Below are positions 26,167 to 34,792 of a stretch of DNA of 64,000 nt, piece after piece. The notes under the pieces are model-generated. The model ran no database searches and was not told where the DNA came from. It saw only the letters and a program-made list of their open reading frames with translations. The stretch comes from UBA6059 sp965227155 (GTDB taxonomy: Bacteria; Bacteroidota; Bacteroidia; Cytophagales; Cyclobacteriaceae). Position numbers and translations under genes: made by a program. The stretch lies in assembly GCA_965227155.1 (NCBI GenBank), contig OZ245731.1, positions 3,720,001-3,784,000 on the forward strand, written 5' to 3'. The first letter of the stretch is position 1, and every line of letters starts with the position of its first letter.

Positions 26167-27906
26167 ATGAATATATCAGGCTTTCACAAGAGCGGAAAAG
26201 TTCCTGCATTGCTCATTTGGCTCATCATGGCCATGCCTTCAATATTAAATGCCCAAACAGCGGATGAAGTCCTCAAGACCACCCGAAAAGTAGCGGACAA
26301 GATCATGAGGGAAACCTCTTTTGAGTATAGAAATGAACCATTGACCAACAATTTCTGGTCTCATTTTCAAACGCAGGTAACCGCTAGTGGAACCAGTATT
26401 GCCAGGTCAAGGCTTTTATCAGAATCAGCAGGCGAAGCATCACTTGGTTTGGCCTTTGAAGGAACTATTGCTGTGTTCATCAATGGTGATGAGGTATTTG
26501 CCGGTGAAAGTGATAAGCCTGAGCTTTTGGAGTATAACTACAACCGATTTCAGTCGCAGCAAAGACTGGCTGTTTCATTGAATGAGGGAGAAAATAATGT
26601 GGTGGTTTTATGCAAAGGTGGGTATGTCAATGTATTGATGTTGCCATTAAATGATCTGGACGAACCTGATGAAAATGTGGAGTTCATGCATTTGGTTGAT
26701 AAGCCTTTTAAAAGCCATTGGTTAATAAGTGGACCTTATGAAGGGGCTAGTCAGCAAGCACTTATCGATGCTGGGCGTGCTGAAAATGATATCAATTTCA
26801 CAGATCTGGGCAAGGCATGGCAGGTTCCTGCTTTACCCATTGCCAGACAACTTCATGTGCCTGAGGAGGCATCATTCCAAAAGCATCCCTATTCAGAATG
26901 GCATTATGCCAATGGGGGTACTATGCTGGGTATGCTCAACCTCTACACTGTCAGCAAGGATGAGGCATATTTTGATTTTGTAAATCGCTTTGCCGCACAT
27001 GTGAAAAACAATATGGCGGCAGATCGATGGCAGTTTGAAAATATTCCTGCGCTGAGGGCAGCACAGTATCGGTTATTTCGGTTAATCATGCTGGATGATT
27101 CAGGTGGTCCAGCTATACCTTTTGTGGAGTTAAAGCGGTCTTATAATAATTCAGCTTATGACGATATTCTTGAGGATGTGCTGCAACATATAACTGAAGG
27201 ACAGGATAGGTTATCTGACAACACCTTATGCAGAAGCGAGCCCGAGAATAATACCATTTGGGGAGACGATCTGTTTATGTCTACACCTTTTTTATGCAGA
27301 ATGGCTTTGGCTACCGGTAATGATGCCCTGTTTGACGATGTAGCCCATCAGATCATTCAATTTAATAAGTACCTGATGAATCCTGAAACGGGGCTATATT
27401 ATCATGGCTATTATGCGGATAGGGGTGAACCGGCTCCATTTCAATGGGGACGTGCCAACGGATGGGTTACCTGGGCGATGAGTGAAGCACTTATGCTGAT
27501 GCCCAAAAAGCATAAGAAGTATAAAACCATATTAAAAATCTATCAAAATCATTTGGCTGCATTGATCAAATACCAGGAAGAAAGCGGTATCTGGCACCAA
27601 ATACTCAATGATCCATCGACCTACGAGGAGACTTCCTGTACTGCTATGTACACATTGTCCATGGCGCGCGGGATCAACAATGGCTGGCTTGATGAAAGCT
27701 TTCGGGATAATGCGCTGGCAGGATGGAGAGCGGTAAGCAATAAAATTGGCGAGGATGGCACAGTAAGTAAAATTTGCCGGGGCACAGGCATTGGCACATC
27801 AGTCGCTTTTTACAATGGTCGACAAACATTTGATCACGATCCCAGAGGTTTAGGTGCTGTACTTACAGCCGGCTCTGAGGTCTTTAAAATGCTGACCCAA
27901 GAATAG
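26167..27906 (+). CDS. GH105-type unsaturated uronyl (rhamnogalacturonyl) hydrolase with N-terminal extra domain
   Basis: A 579-residue secreted protein (signal peptide ALLIWLIMAMPSILNAQ). Residues about 30-235 hold a beta-rich region (AFEGTIAVFINGDEVFAG, SLNEGENNVVVLCKGG) that is not part of the catalytic barrel. The GH105 (alpha/alpha)6 barrel follows: TIWGDDLFMSTPFLCRMA, LYYHGYYADRG, FQWGRANGWVTWAMSEAL, SGIWHQILNDPSTYEETSC, HDPRGLGAVLTAG. GH105 enzymes remove 4,5-unsaturated galacturonate or glucuronate from the non-reducing end of lyase products. Normal GH105 proteins are about 370-400 residues, so the N-terminal part is an extension. It heads an operon with the 829-residue protein 32 bp downstream. 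Confidence 0.88.
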   Translation: MNISGFHKSGKVPALLIWLIMAMPSILNAQTADEVLKTTRKVADKIMRETSFEYRNEPLTNNFWSHFQTQVTASGTSIARSRLLSESAGEASLGLAFEGTIAVFINGDEVFAGESDKPELLEYNYNRFQSQQRLAVSLNEGENNVVVLCKGGYVNVLMLPLNDLDEPDENVEFMHLVDKPFKSHWLISGPYEGASQQALIDAGRAENDINFTDLGKAWQVPALPIARQLHVPEEASFQKHPYSEWHYANGGTMLGMLNLYTVSKDEAYFDFVNRFAAHVKNNMAADRWQFENIPALRAAQYRLFRLIMLDDSGGPAIPFVELKRSYNNSAYDDILEDVLQHITEGQDRLSDNTLCRSEPENNTIWGDDLFMSTPFLCRMALATGNDALFDDVAHQIIQFNKYLMNPETGLYYHGYYADRGEPAPFQWGRANGWVTWAMSEALMLMPKKHKKYKTILKIYQNHLAALIKYQEESGIWHQILNDPSTYEETSCTAMYTLSMARGINNGWLDESFRDNALAGWRAVSNKIGEDGTVSKICRGTGIGTSVAFYNGRQTFDHDPRGLGAVLTAGSEVFKMLTQE

Positions 27907-27938
27907 TCAAACTGATTTAAGACCTCAATCAAAAAACA

Positions 27939-30428
27939 ATGCGCATTGCTACATTAACCATAATGCTTTCCATACTGAGCTTTGCTTGTCTCAGCCAAAG
28001 GTCTTCATCAATCTATTATTTTGATTTTGGGCCCGCAGGCTCTGAAGTAGCCCCGGAAGCAGTGCTACTCACTCCTGACATGAATTATACCAAAAAAGCA
28101 GGGTATGGATGGCGCTCAGCTCCTGAAAGCGCCTTTGTAAATGATGAATTCAGTAAGTCAAGGGATGCTTTCAACATAGATGGTGTAGAAGGGCAGGAGT
28201 TGGATTTTAAAATTGATTTGCCGGAAGGCGAATGGTGGATCACGCTTTATACAGATGCAGGTTATGAAGATTCCTCAACGGTACAATTGGAGATTAATCA
28301 GCAGCTAATCAATATGGACTGGCATGCTTTCCAGCCACCTGCAGAACCAAGGCAGGAGTTGCAGCCAAGCTACCGCGTGTACCAGGGATTGTTTGAGGTG
28401 TCAGATGCCTTTGAGATCAAGCTACAAGGCAATGCCAACAAAGCCAGGTTGCTCGGATTGAGTATCATTCAAAATATTGATCCTGCAGAGGATGAAAAGA
28501 AAGCTGTAGTAGCAGAGCTGAAGGAGCTTGGAAAATACCCTGGTAAGGATAGCCCGGATCTTGCGCCTATTTATCAAAGCCTTCAAAATTTGAGTGCCTG
28601 CAATAATGATCCACATTTTTCCTTTTGGCTTCAGCAGGTAGAATTATTGATGCGAGCCGAAGGTCATTTTTGGAAGCGGGGATGGGAAAAATACATTGAG
28701 ATAGATGGACTCAGTATTTGGGGGCAGCTGCATCAGGCCGTTATGATTTTGGATGGTATGCTCAATCACCCTGCAGCTTCAGAAAGCCCGCTTTACGAAC
28801 GCGCGCTGTTTTTAAGAGGCCGTATTCTCTATTGGCTTGGTCTGGAAAGAGGAGGTCCCAATGAGATTCGTAGAGGAGCAGAAGACCTGGCCAACCTCTA
28901 TGCGATCTATTCCAATGATGACTTGCTGGCTATGTACAACGGCGTGAATATTGACCTGCCGGATCCTTGTGATGATCTGGTTTATGATGATAATGCGCCG
29001 GCATGGTCTAACATGCAAAGGGAGTTACTCTGCCGCATGAGAAATATCGCCCATTGGTGGGTGTTGGAGCAACAGGCAGAGAACGGAGAGTTTGGAGGTA
29101 AAATCGGGGATGATGTTGAGTTGCTTCGGTGGTGGACGCCTGTGTTGCTTTCTGGTGACTCACTAGCTTTTGTGGGCTGGTCAAAGCTGGCCGACGAGAT
29201 TTTCAAAAACAGAAAAATATACAAGGGATACTCCAAAAAACCACTAGATGTGGAACATGCCTCCGAATTTATAGCCGACACAGCACCTATGATGGTAGTT
29301 TGCAGTGATGATTCATTGTACTTGAAAAGATTGAAATACTCGGTTGATTACTTCCAAAATTTGTGGACTGGTATGTCAGTGAACAACAGGCGATTTTTCC
29401 GGTCGGCATGGTATAGCTCTACTGAGGTTGACGAGCGTCCGCCAAGGAATCGTGATCAGGCCTACAATGCCAGAGCTACTAAGGCTGTTCGCTATTATGC
29501 ATGGAAAACACAGGATGAGTCAACACTTACTGCCCTAAACGAGTGGTCTGATGCATGGCTGAGCACTGCAAAACGATCAGATAAAGGAAAGCCTGTTGGA
29601 ATCCTGCCGGCATCTGTACGTTTTCCAGATGAGGCCTTTAATGGAGATGAGGAAAATTGGTACACTGCCAATATGTTTTGGAAATATTTTGAGTGGGAAG
29701 AATCGCCCGGTGGTAAAATGCTGGATCAACTGATGTTTTCCTATACCACTACACAGGATGACAAATATCTGGAGCCCCTGCTTATGTCTTTGGATTTGAT
29801 ACAGAAATATGCAGATTTTGAAGGCGAGCCAGAGGAAGGTAGTGAAGCCTGGGCCGCAAAAATCCTCATGAACCAGGGAAGCTTCTGGAGCGTGGCGGCG
29901 CAATGGCGGTTTCTTTCAGGAGACACAAAATATGACGACCTACTCAATCAGTATGGTACGCCATATTTGAAATACAGACTCTCAGGAAATGAAAAATACC
30001 TGGCAGAAGGACTGGAAAGGGTATTGGAAAATGCACGCTACAATACACCACTGAAGACTTATGAAGCTATCCATACCGATCGTGTTTATATCAGAGGCTA
30101 TGAACATCTTACGACTATGCTTACCGGAAATGCTTCTAATGAGGGGCTTTCACCAAATTTTGCCATCACCTGGGAAAACACCAATGAGGATTTTACCGCT
30201 TTGGTAAAGGATAATAGCCTCTATAAAATCAAGGTAGATATGTACAATCATTCTGGTGAGCAACAGACCATTGGCATGCGATTGTGGCAACTGGTTCCGG
30301 GAGATTACCGCCTTGTAATCAATGGGGCAAGTGGTTCTGCACAACCCTTAAAAATCATTAAGAAAGGGCAAAGGTTTGCTTTGACTATCCCCCCAAATGA
30401 ATTGACCACAGTAGAAATTATAGAATAA
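27939..30428 (+). CDS. Large secreted protein, unassigned; malectin-like N-terminus and helical toroid-like body
   Basis: I do not recognise a named family with confidence. The 829-residue product has a signal peptide (LTIMLSILSFACLSQ), then SIYYFDFGPAGSEVAPEAV and WWITLYTDAGYED, the pattern of the malectin/galactose-binding-like domain found before pectin- and rhamnogalacturonan-active enzymes (about 22-185). Residues about 190-720 are rich in amphipathic helices with Trp/Tyr-rich turns, suggesting an alpha/alpha toroid, and contain GEFGGKIGDDVELLRWW near 383-399. The last 90 residues look like a beta-sandwich (GDYRLVINGASGSAQP). It sits between GH105 and a beta-propeller lipoprotein that starts directly at its stop codon. 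A lyase or glycosidase acting on uronic polymers is a reasonable hypothesis only. Confidence 0.6.
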   Translation: MRIATLTIMLSILSFACLSQRSSSIYYFDFGPAGSEVAPEAVLLTPDMNYTKKAGYGWRSAPESAFVNDEFSKSRDAFNIDGVEGQELDFKIDLPEGEWWITLYTDAGYEDSSTVQLEINQQLINMDWHAFQPPAEPRQELQPSYRVYQGLFEVSDAFEIKLQGNANKARLLGLSIIQNIDPAEDEKKAVVAELKELGKYPGKDSPDLAPIYQSLQNLSACNNDPHFSFWLQQVELLMRAEGHFWKRGWEKYIEIDGLSIWGQLHQAVMILDGMLNHPAASESPLYERALFLRGRILYWLGLERGGPNEIRRGAEDLANLYAIYSNDDLLAMYNGVNIDLPDPCDDLVYDDNAPAWSNMQRELLCRMRNIAHWWVLEQQAENGEFGGKIGDDVELLRWWTPVLLSGDSLAFVGWSKLADEIFKNRKIYKGYSKKPLDVEHASEFIADTAPMMVVCSDDSLYLKRLKYSVDYFQNLWTGMSVNNRRFFRSAWYSSTEVDERPPRNRDQAYNARATKAVRYYAWKTQDESTLTALNEWSDAWLSTAKRSDKGKPVGILPASVRFPDEAFNGDEENWYTANMFWKYFEWEESPGGKMLDQLMFSYTTTQDDKYLEPLLMSLDLIQKYADFEGEPEEGSEAWAAKILMNQGSFWSVAAQWRFLSGDTKYDDLLNQYGTPYLKYRLSGNEKYLAEGLERVLENARYNTPLKTYEAIHTDRVYIRGYEHLTTMLTGNASNEGLSPNFAITWENTNEDFTALVKDNSLYKIKVDMYNHSGEQQTIGMRLWQLVPGDYRLVINGASGSAQPLKIIKKGQRFALTIPPNELTTVEIIE

Positions 30429-31631
30429 ATGAAAAAAATTGACAAGCTACTTTATAAAGTGGTTGGCAAATACCCTAGACTAAAAATTGCATCACAAGTC
30501 ATTGGTTTGCTTTTTCTGGTACAGGGTTGTGCAACAGCACCTGAAAACGAAATCAATAGTGACCTTGAGGGTTTTGAACTGCAAAAAGTCGTGACTGTTG
30601 GGCCATCAGGATTCAGTTCTTCATTTAGCTATTACAATACAACACCGGAAAGCCCTGATGGTAGTCTTATTGCCTATGTAAAATACCTCAATGTACCTGA
30701 AGGCAAGAGGTATGATCCGGTATCAGCAGAGCTATGGGTTTGTGGAGCAGATTTGTCAAATCATAGAAAAGTTGTTGATATTAATATGAACGGTCTGCAC
30801 AATGGTGGTCGGCAGCAGTGGTTGGATAAAAGCTCATTCGTCTATCAGGATGATTCAATAAGGGTTGTTAATGTAGACGGGAAGGCACTTATCAAACCGG
30901 TAGCTGGTACTGTTGGTCATAATCCTCACGATGGTAAATTTCTGTATGCCGCTGTGGATGAAGAAACCGGGTTATATACCATTTACGAGTACAATGTGGC
31001 ACAGCAGGCCATAGAAAAGTTGGGTGATGCCAGCGACTATGTGAAGATCGAAGAATTGTACCCTGATGATGTATCGCGACCGGTGGAAGATCGAAAAATC
31101 CTGCATTTACAATACAGCCCTGATGGTAGCAAAATTGCATTTAGGATTGATATTGGTTCGAGTGATGAAAAATATAAGCATTTGGTTACTCAAAAACTTG
31201 ATGGTAGTGATGTCCGATATTTTGGGCCTAAGCCCATGCATTTTGCATGGTATGACAATGAGAGCCTAATGGGGCATGATAATCAAATTGATGATGGTAT
31301 GCCTGATGATAAAAGTGGGCGAAGATGGGATTTGGAAGGCAATTTCATCGAGACACTTTCAGGCGTAGGCAACCACCTGGGTGCCTCTTTTGATCGGCAG
31401 CTTTTTGCTTCCGAAAGCTGGTACAGGCAAGATCCTATTATTCTGAAAGTATTCGAAAAGGGAAGCATTAATCCTATATGGCAGGATACTGTTTCTACGG
31501 ATCCAAATATCACCTGGACATTGGGTAATCATGTCAATCCATCATTTTCCAGGTACAACAAACGGTTGTATTTTAATAAGTTAACTGATGAAGGTATGGT
31601 TCAGGCTTGCATGGCGGTATTGAAGGAATAA
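30429..31631 (+). CDS. Beta-propeller lipoprotein, possibly oligouronate-lyase-like (PL22-type fold)
   Basis: A 400-residue protein with a lipobox (LLFLVQGC, Cys34). Repeated blades of the PD40/TolB kind are visible: TTPESPDGSLIAYV, LHLQYSPDGSKIAFRI, GNHLGASFDRQLFASESW, GNHVNPSFSRYNKRLYFNK. The order of blades and His-containing turns (MHFAWYDNESLMGHD, NHLG, NHVNPSF) recalls the PL22 oligogalacturonate lyase propeller, whose metal is held by His residues. I cannot confirm the metal site. Its ATG directly follows the previous stop (TAAATG), so the two are tightly coupled. If it is a lyase, it would convert unsaturated or saturated di-uronates to keto-uronates at the membrane. Confidence 0.6.
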   Translation: MKKIDKLLYKVVGKYPRLKIASQVIGLLFLVQGCATAPENEINSDLEGFELQKVVTVGPSGFSSSFSYYNTTPESPDGSLIAYVKYLNVPEGKRYDPVSAELWVCGADLSNHRKVVDINMNGLHNGGRQQWLDKSSFVYQDDSIRVVNVDGKALIKPVAGTVGHNPHDGKFLYAAVDEETGLYTIYEYNVAQQAIEKLGDASDYVKIEELYPDDVSRPVEDRKILHLQYSPDGSKIAFRIDIGSSDEKYKHLVTQKLDGSDVRYFGPKPMHFAWYDNESLMGHDNQIDDGMPDDKSGRRWDLEGNFIETLSGVGNHLGASFDRQLFASESWYRQDPIILKVFEKGSINPIWQDTVSTDPNITWTLGNHVNPSFSRYNKRLYFNKLTDEGMVQACMAVLKE

Positions 31632-31700
31632 TTGATATTTACGATATTTCTTCGGTTACTGCTGCCTATCTAACCTTAACAAATTTGAAGTAATAATCAA

Positions 31701-31760
31701 TCCCGAAGGGATGTCACAATTATAGCAAAGGTAATTACGTATCCTTAACCACGAAGTGGT
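31701..31760. repeat. Pair of short palindromic repeats of the CGAAG-centred type
   Basis: Two units lie 37 bases apart: TCCCGAAGGGA followed by TGTCACAATTATAG (from 31701) and ACCACGAAGTGGT followed by GAAATTTATAAG (from 31748). Both have a stem closed over a GAA-type loop (CCC-GAA-GGG, CCAC-GAA-GTGG) and a similar AT-rich tail. Dispersed CCCGAAGGG repeats of this sort are common between genes in Bacteroidetes. The gap is convergent (beta-propeller gene and kdgF), the usual site for such elements. Confidence 0.55.
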
Positions 31761-31846
31761 GAAATTTATAAGTTAAAGTGTGATGATATCATTTTTAGGG
31801 TTCATTTTATAGTTTCATGGAGATACGAAACAAGACCTGGAATAGA

Positions 31847-32182
31847 CTAAGAAAGAAAATCTTCCCTAATCGGATTGAAGTTATCGATTAACCTGACTTC
31901 TTTAGATAGAATTTTTACCGTGTGGGGCACATTGGAGGGCACATAGAAAATATCACCTGCTTGGAGATGATGTTCTTCGTCTCCGATGTACACCATTAGT
32001 TCACCTTTTGCTACATAGGAAGTTTGCTCATGCGGGTGGTGATGTCTCGGTTCTGGCTCATCCCACGGGCCATTTTTGAAATCTATGATGGCCGTCATTA
32101 AGCCATTGAGATGAATAAACTTTCTAAATACACCTGGGGCTATTTCCTTTGCAGTACTTTCCTGATCTATTAATACGGGCAT
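31847..32182 (-). CDS. kdgF: KdgF-type cupin: unsaturated uronate ring-opening enzyme
   Basis: A 111-residue single cupin, the normal KdgF length. The metal motif is RHHHPHEQTSYV with His47, His49 and Gln53, and the distal ligand His87 lies in NVPHTV. The ending NFNPIREDFLS closely resembles the C-terminus of KdgF proteins. KdgF converts 4,5-unsaturated galacturonate, glucuronate or mannuronate monomers (products of GH88/GH105 or lyases) to the linear 5-keto-4-deoxyuronate. The ATG at 32182 is preferred; an upstream ATG at 32239 would add 19 unrelated residues. It is a single-gene leftward unit. KduI, KduD, KdgK and KdgA, needed downstream, are not in the window. Confidence 0.85.
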   Translation of the reverse strand: MPVLIDQESTAKEIAPGVFRKFIHLNGLMTAIIDFKNGPWDEPEPRHHHPHEQTSYVAKGELMVYIGDEEHHLQAGDIFYVPSNVPHTVKILSKEVRLIDNFNPIREDFLS

Positions 32183-32434
32183 AAATGATATCTTTATTTT
32201 AAGACGTATTTTACAATAATTCCCACCACTTAAAAGCATAAAAATTTGCTTTACGGTAGTTTCAATCTGATTTCAATAAATCGTGATTACCAGCACCCTG
32301 GCCAATTTCTTGATAGAATTACATGATATTCTTATGTTCCATAGCACCGGCAATACGTCCATGTAATGGTAACTGACTCAATAGATAGTCATACTAGATA
32401 GAGTCATTGCATTAACCCTGAAATTTTTAAAGCA

Positions 32435-33676
32435 TTGAGAAAGCAGCTCCAGCGAATTATTTTGACCCTATCGGCATTGGGCCCGGGATTATTTCTGGTG
32501 GGTTATAATATAGGTACCGGTAGTGTAACCACTATGGCCTCTGCGGGGGCTGCTCATGGTACAGGCCTGATGTGGGCGGTACTGATCTCATGCGTTTTTA
32601 CTTACATTCTTATCGTCACTTTTGGGCAGTACACGCTGATCACCGGCAAGACTGCCTTGCAGAGTTTTAAGAGCAATTTTGGTCCAGGCATGGCAAAACT
32701 GGTTCTTTGGTCACTGATTATTTCAGAAATGGTGTCCAGTATAGGTGTGATGGCTATTGTTTCAGAAGTTATTCATGAGTACTCCAAGCTTTTTTCAACT
32801 TCAGGTGAAGGCATCAATACCATTATCATTTCTGCAACCATAGGTGCACTGGTAGTAGCACTACTTTTCAATGGTCGATATTCCCTTATTGAGAAAATCC
32901 TGATCGTTTTTGTAAGTATAATGGGTCTTTCATTTCTGCTGAGCAGTTTGCTTATTATCCAAAGCCCCGGTGAGGTGCTTGCGGGGATGGTGCCACAAAT
33001 TCCGGATGGTGCGGGTGCCGGCCTGATCATTGCGGGCATGATTGGCACTACCATGGGAGGTGTCGTCTATGTGGTGCGATCAAGTACTATCAAAGAGAAG
33101 GAGTGGGGACTATCGCATCTGAAAATGGAAAAAAGGGACGCGTTTGTCTCTGCCGGCATCATGTTTTTATTGAGTGCCTCTATTATGGCTGCAGCTGCAG
33201 GCACACTTCATCCATTGGGATTGCAGGTGGATAATGCCATTGATATGGTAAAGCTACTCGAGCCGTTGGCCGGACCTTTTGCCATTTCACTCTTTGTGGG
33301 GGGACTCGTTGCAGCAGGGTTGTCTTCACTTTTTCCGCATTACATTCTGGTCCCTATGCTATTATCTGACTACCGGGAGCAGAAGCTTGACCTGTCTACC
33401 ACACAAAATCGAATGATTGTGATATTCTATGCAGCATTGGGTTTAATAGTACCGATTTTCGGAGGCCGGCCGGTGGCTGTCATGATTATTTCACAAGCGC
33501 TGGCGCTATTGGCTACACCCACCATATTGATTTTAATGTGGATTCAACTTAATAATAAAGGGCAGTTGGGTTCTTATGCTATAGGTCCCGCCAAAAACAT
33601 CTTAATTGGGCTGATTACAGCTTTTACAATTTTTATCAGCATCATTGGTTTTATAGGAATTATAGACCTGATCTAA
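32435..33676 (+). CDS. Nramp-fold membrane transporter lacking the canonical metal motifs
   Basis: A 413-residue protein with about eleven hydrophobic helices (for example GPGLFLVGYNIGTGSVT, GLIIAGMIGTTMGGVVYV, PFAISLFVGGLVAAGLSS). It aligns in pattern with the Nramp (SLC11-like) family, but the helix-1 DPGN metal motif reads YNIGTGS and the helix-6 M-P-H region reads GTTMGGVVYVVRS, so it is unlikely to carry transition metals in the usual way. Start is TTG 32435; no in-frame ATG gives the first helix. The next gene, a TIM-barrel isomerase, starts 10 bp later. Such context suggests import of an organic substrate such as a uronate-derived sugar or an ion needed for its use; this is inference. 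Confidence 0.75.
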   Translation: MRKQLQRIILTLSALGPGLFLVGYNIGTGSVTTMASAGAAHGTGLMWAVLISCVFTYILIVTFGQYTLITGKTALQSFKSNFGPGMAKLVLWSLIISEMVSSIGVMAIVSEVIHEYSKLFSTSGEGINTIIISATIGALVVALLFNGRYSLIEKILIVFVSIMGLSFLLSSLLIIQSPGEVLAGMVPQIPDGAGAGLIIAGMIGTTMGGVVYVVRSSTIKEKEWGLSHLKMEKRDAFVSAGIMFLLSASIMAAAAGTLHPLGLQVDNAIDMVKLLEPLAGPFAISLFVGGLVAAGLSSLFPHYILVPMLLSDYREQKLDLSTTQNRMIVIFYAALGLIVPIFGGRPVAVMIISQALALLATPTILILMWIQLNNKGQLGSYAIGPAKNILIGLITAFTIFISIIGFIGIIDLI

Positions 33677-33686
33677 CTATCGATTT

Positions 33687-34607
33687 ATGGCTAGTAGGAG
33701 AATTGATAACAGAATAGTTTGTGCTTACTTGTATACCATCACAAAATACGGCTACCCACCGCCAGCAGCGGACACTCCTGCCCATATCAGGGAGATGGTG
33801 GCACTGGGATTTTCGGCTATTGAGTTAGAGGGGATACGGGAAGATCATTTACTGGAAATTTATGAAATGAAGGAGCTCATTGCAGCGGAGATAAAGGTGC
33901 ATCAGCTTACAGTTCCTTATTTCTGTGGTGTGCTGCCCGGACTTTCTGCGATAGATGAAGCTGAAAGGAATAAGCAGCTGGAGCTATTTGAAAAAGCCTG
34001 TGCTGTAGCAGAAACTTTTGGAGCCATAGGTGTGCTAGACAATGCCCCTTTGCCACCGTTTCAGTTTCCTGCAGACATTCCGGTGGTTAGGCATTATGAC
34101 GATGATGTGCTGAATGCGGCTTTTTGGCCGAAGGATGTTTCATGGAATCAGTACTGGAATCAATTGATAAGCACCTATCAAACAGCCTGTGAAATTGCTG
34201 CCAAATACCATTTGAAGTATGTGATGCACCCGGCGGTGGGGGTTTTGGCTTCAAGTACAGATGGTTATCTGAGATTTCATGATGCGGTGAATAGAGATAA
34301 CCTGAGGTTTAATTTTGATACGGCCAATCAGTTCCTGATCAAAGAAAACCTCTCGCTATCCCTACGCAGGTTAAAAGATCATGTTGATTACATCCACATC
34401 TCCGATAACGGAGGATCAAAGATGGAGCATATTGCTTTGGGTCAGGGAAAAATTCGCTGGGATGTGTTTTTTGAAACACTGGAGATAATCGATTTCCAGG
34501 GGCACATCGGTGTTGATATAGGGGGTGATGAGTCGGTAGTTGAGGATTTAGACCAGGCATATGTAAATGCAGCAGGTTTAATTGAAAAACTATGGCATGT
34601 GATCTGA
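33687..34607 (+). CDS. Sugar phosphate isomerase/epimerase-type TIM-barrel protein
   Basis: A 306-residue cytosolic protein of the AP-endonuclease-2-like TIM-barrel fold (xylose-isomerase-like). Visible features: FSAIELEGIREDHLLEIYEM, KYHLKYVMHPAVGVLASS, NRDNLRFNFDTANQFL, HVDYIHISDNGGSKMEHIALGQGKI and GHIGVDIGGDES, with Glu/Asp/His residues at the barrel ends that normally bind a divalent metal. Members interconvert ketoses and aldoses or epimerise sugars and inositols; the exact substrate cannot be read from the sequence. It forms a two-gene unit with the Nramp-fold transporter, so it probably acts on the transported compound. Confidence 0.8.
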   Translation: MASRRIDNRIVCAYLYTITKYGYPPPAADTPAHIREMVALGFSAIELEGIREDHLLEIYEMKELIAAEIKVHQLTVPYFCGVLPGLSAIDEAERNKQLELFEKACAVAETFGAIGVLDNAPLPPFQFPADIPVVRHYDDDVLNAAFWPKDVSWNQYWNQLISTYQTACEIAAKYHLKYVMHPAVGVLASSTDGYLRFHDAVNRDNLRFNFDTANQFLIKENLSLSLRRLKDHVDYIHISDNGGSKMEHIALGQGKIRWDVFFETLEIIDFQGHIGVDIGGDESVVEDLDQAYVNAAGLIEKLWHVI

Positions 34608-34792
34608 TGTCCGATATTTCTACGGCATTTTTTGTAATTCTCTTGCGAGGCTTTACTGCTATGCTTTAAATGATAAGCTTGAGAGTAGAATGGGTATATT
34701 TTTTTCTTTTGAAAAGACTTTTCAACCTAGCCAATAGAAGCTTACATAGATCAGTTGAATCAGCGAAATAGAAATCTAACGATTCTTTAATC

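Noticed and set aside
32374..32406. TGACTC...GAGTCA spaced inverted repeat before the Nramp-fold gene
   Set aside because: Only 6-bp arms with a 21-base spacer; may be an operator but too weak to claim.
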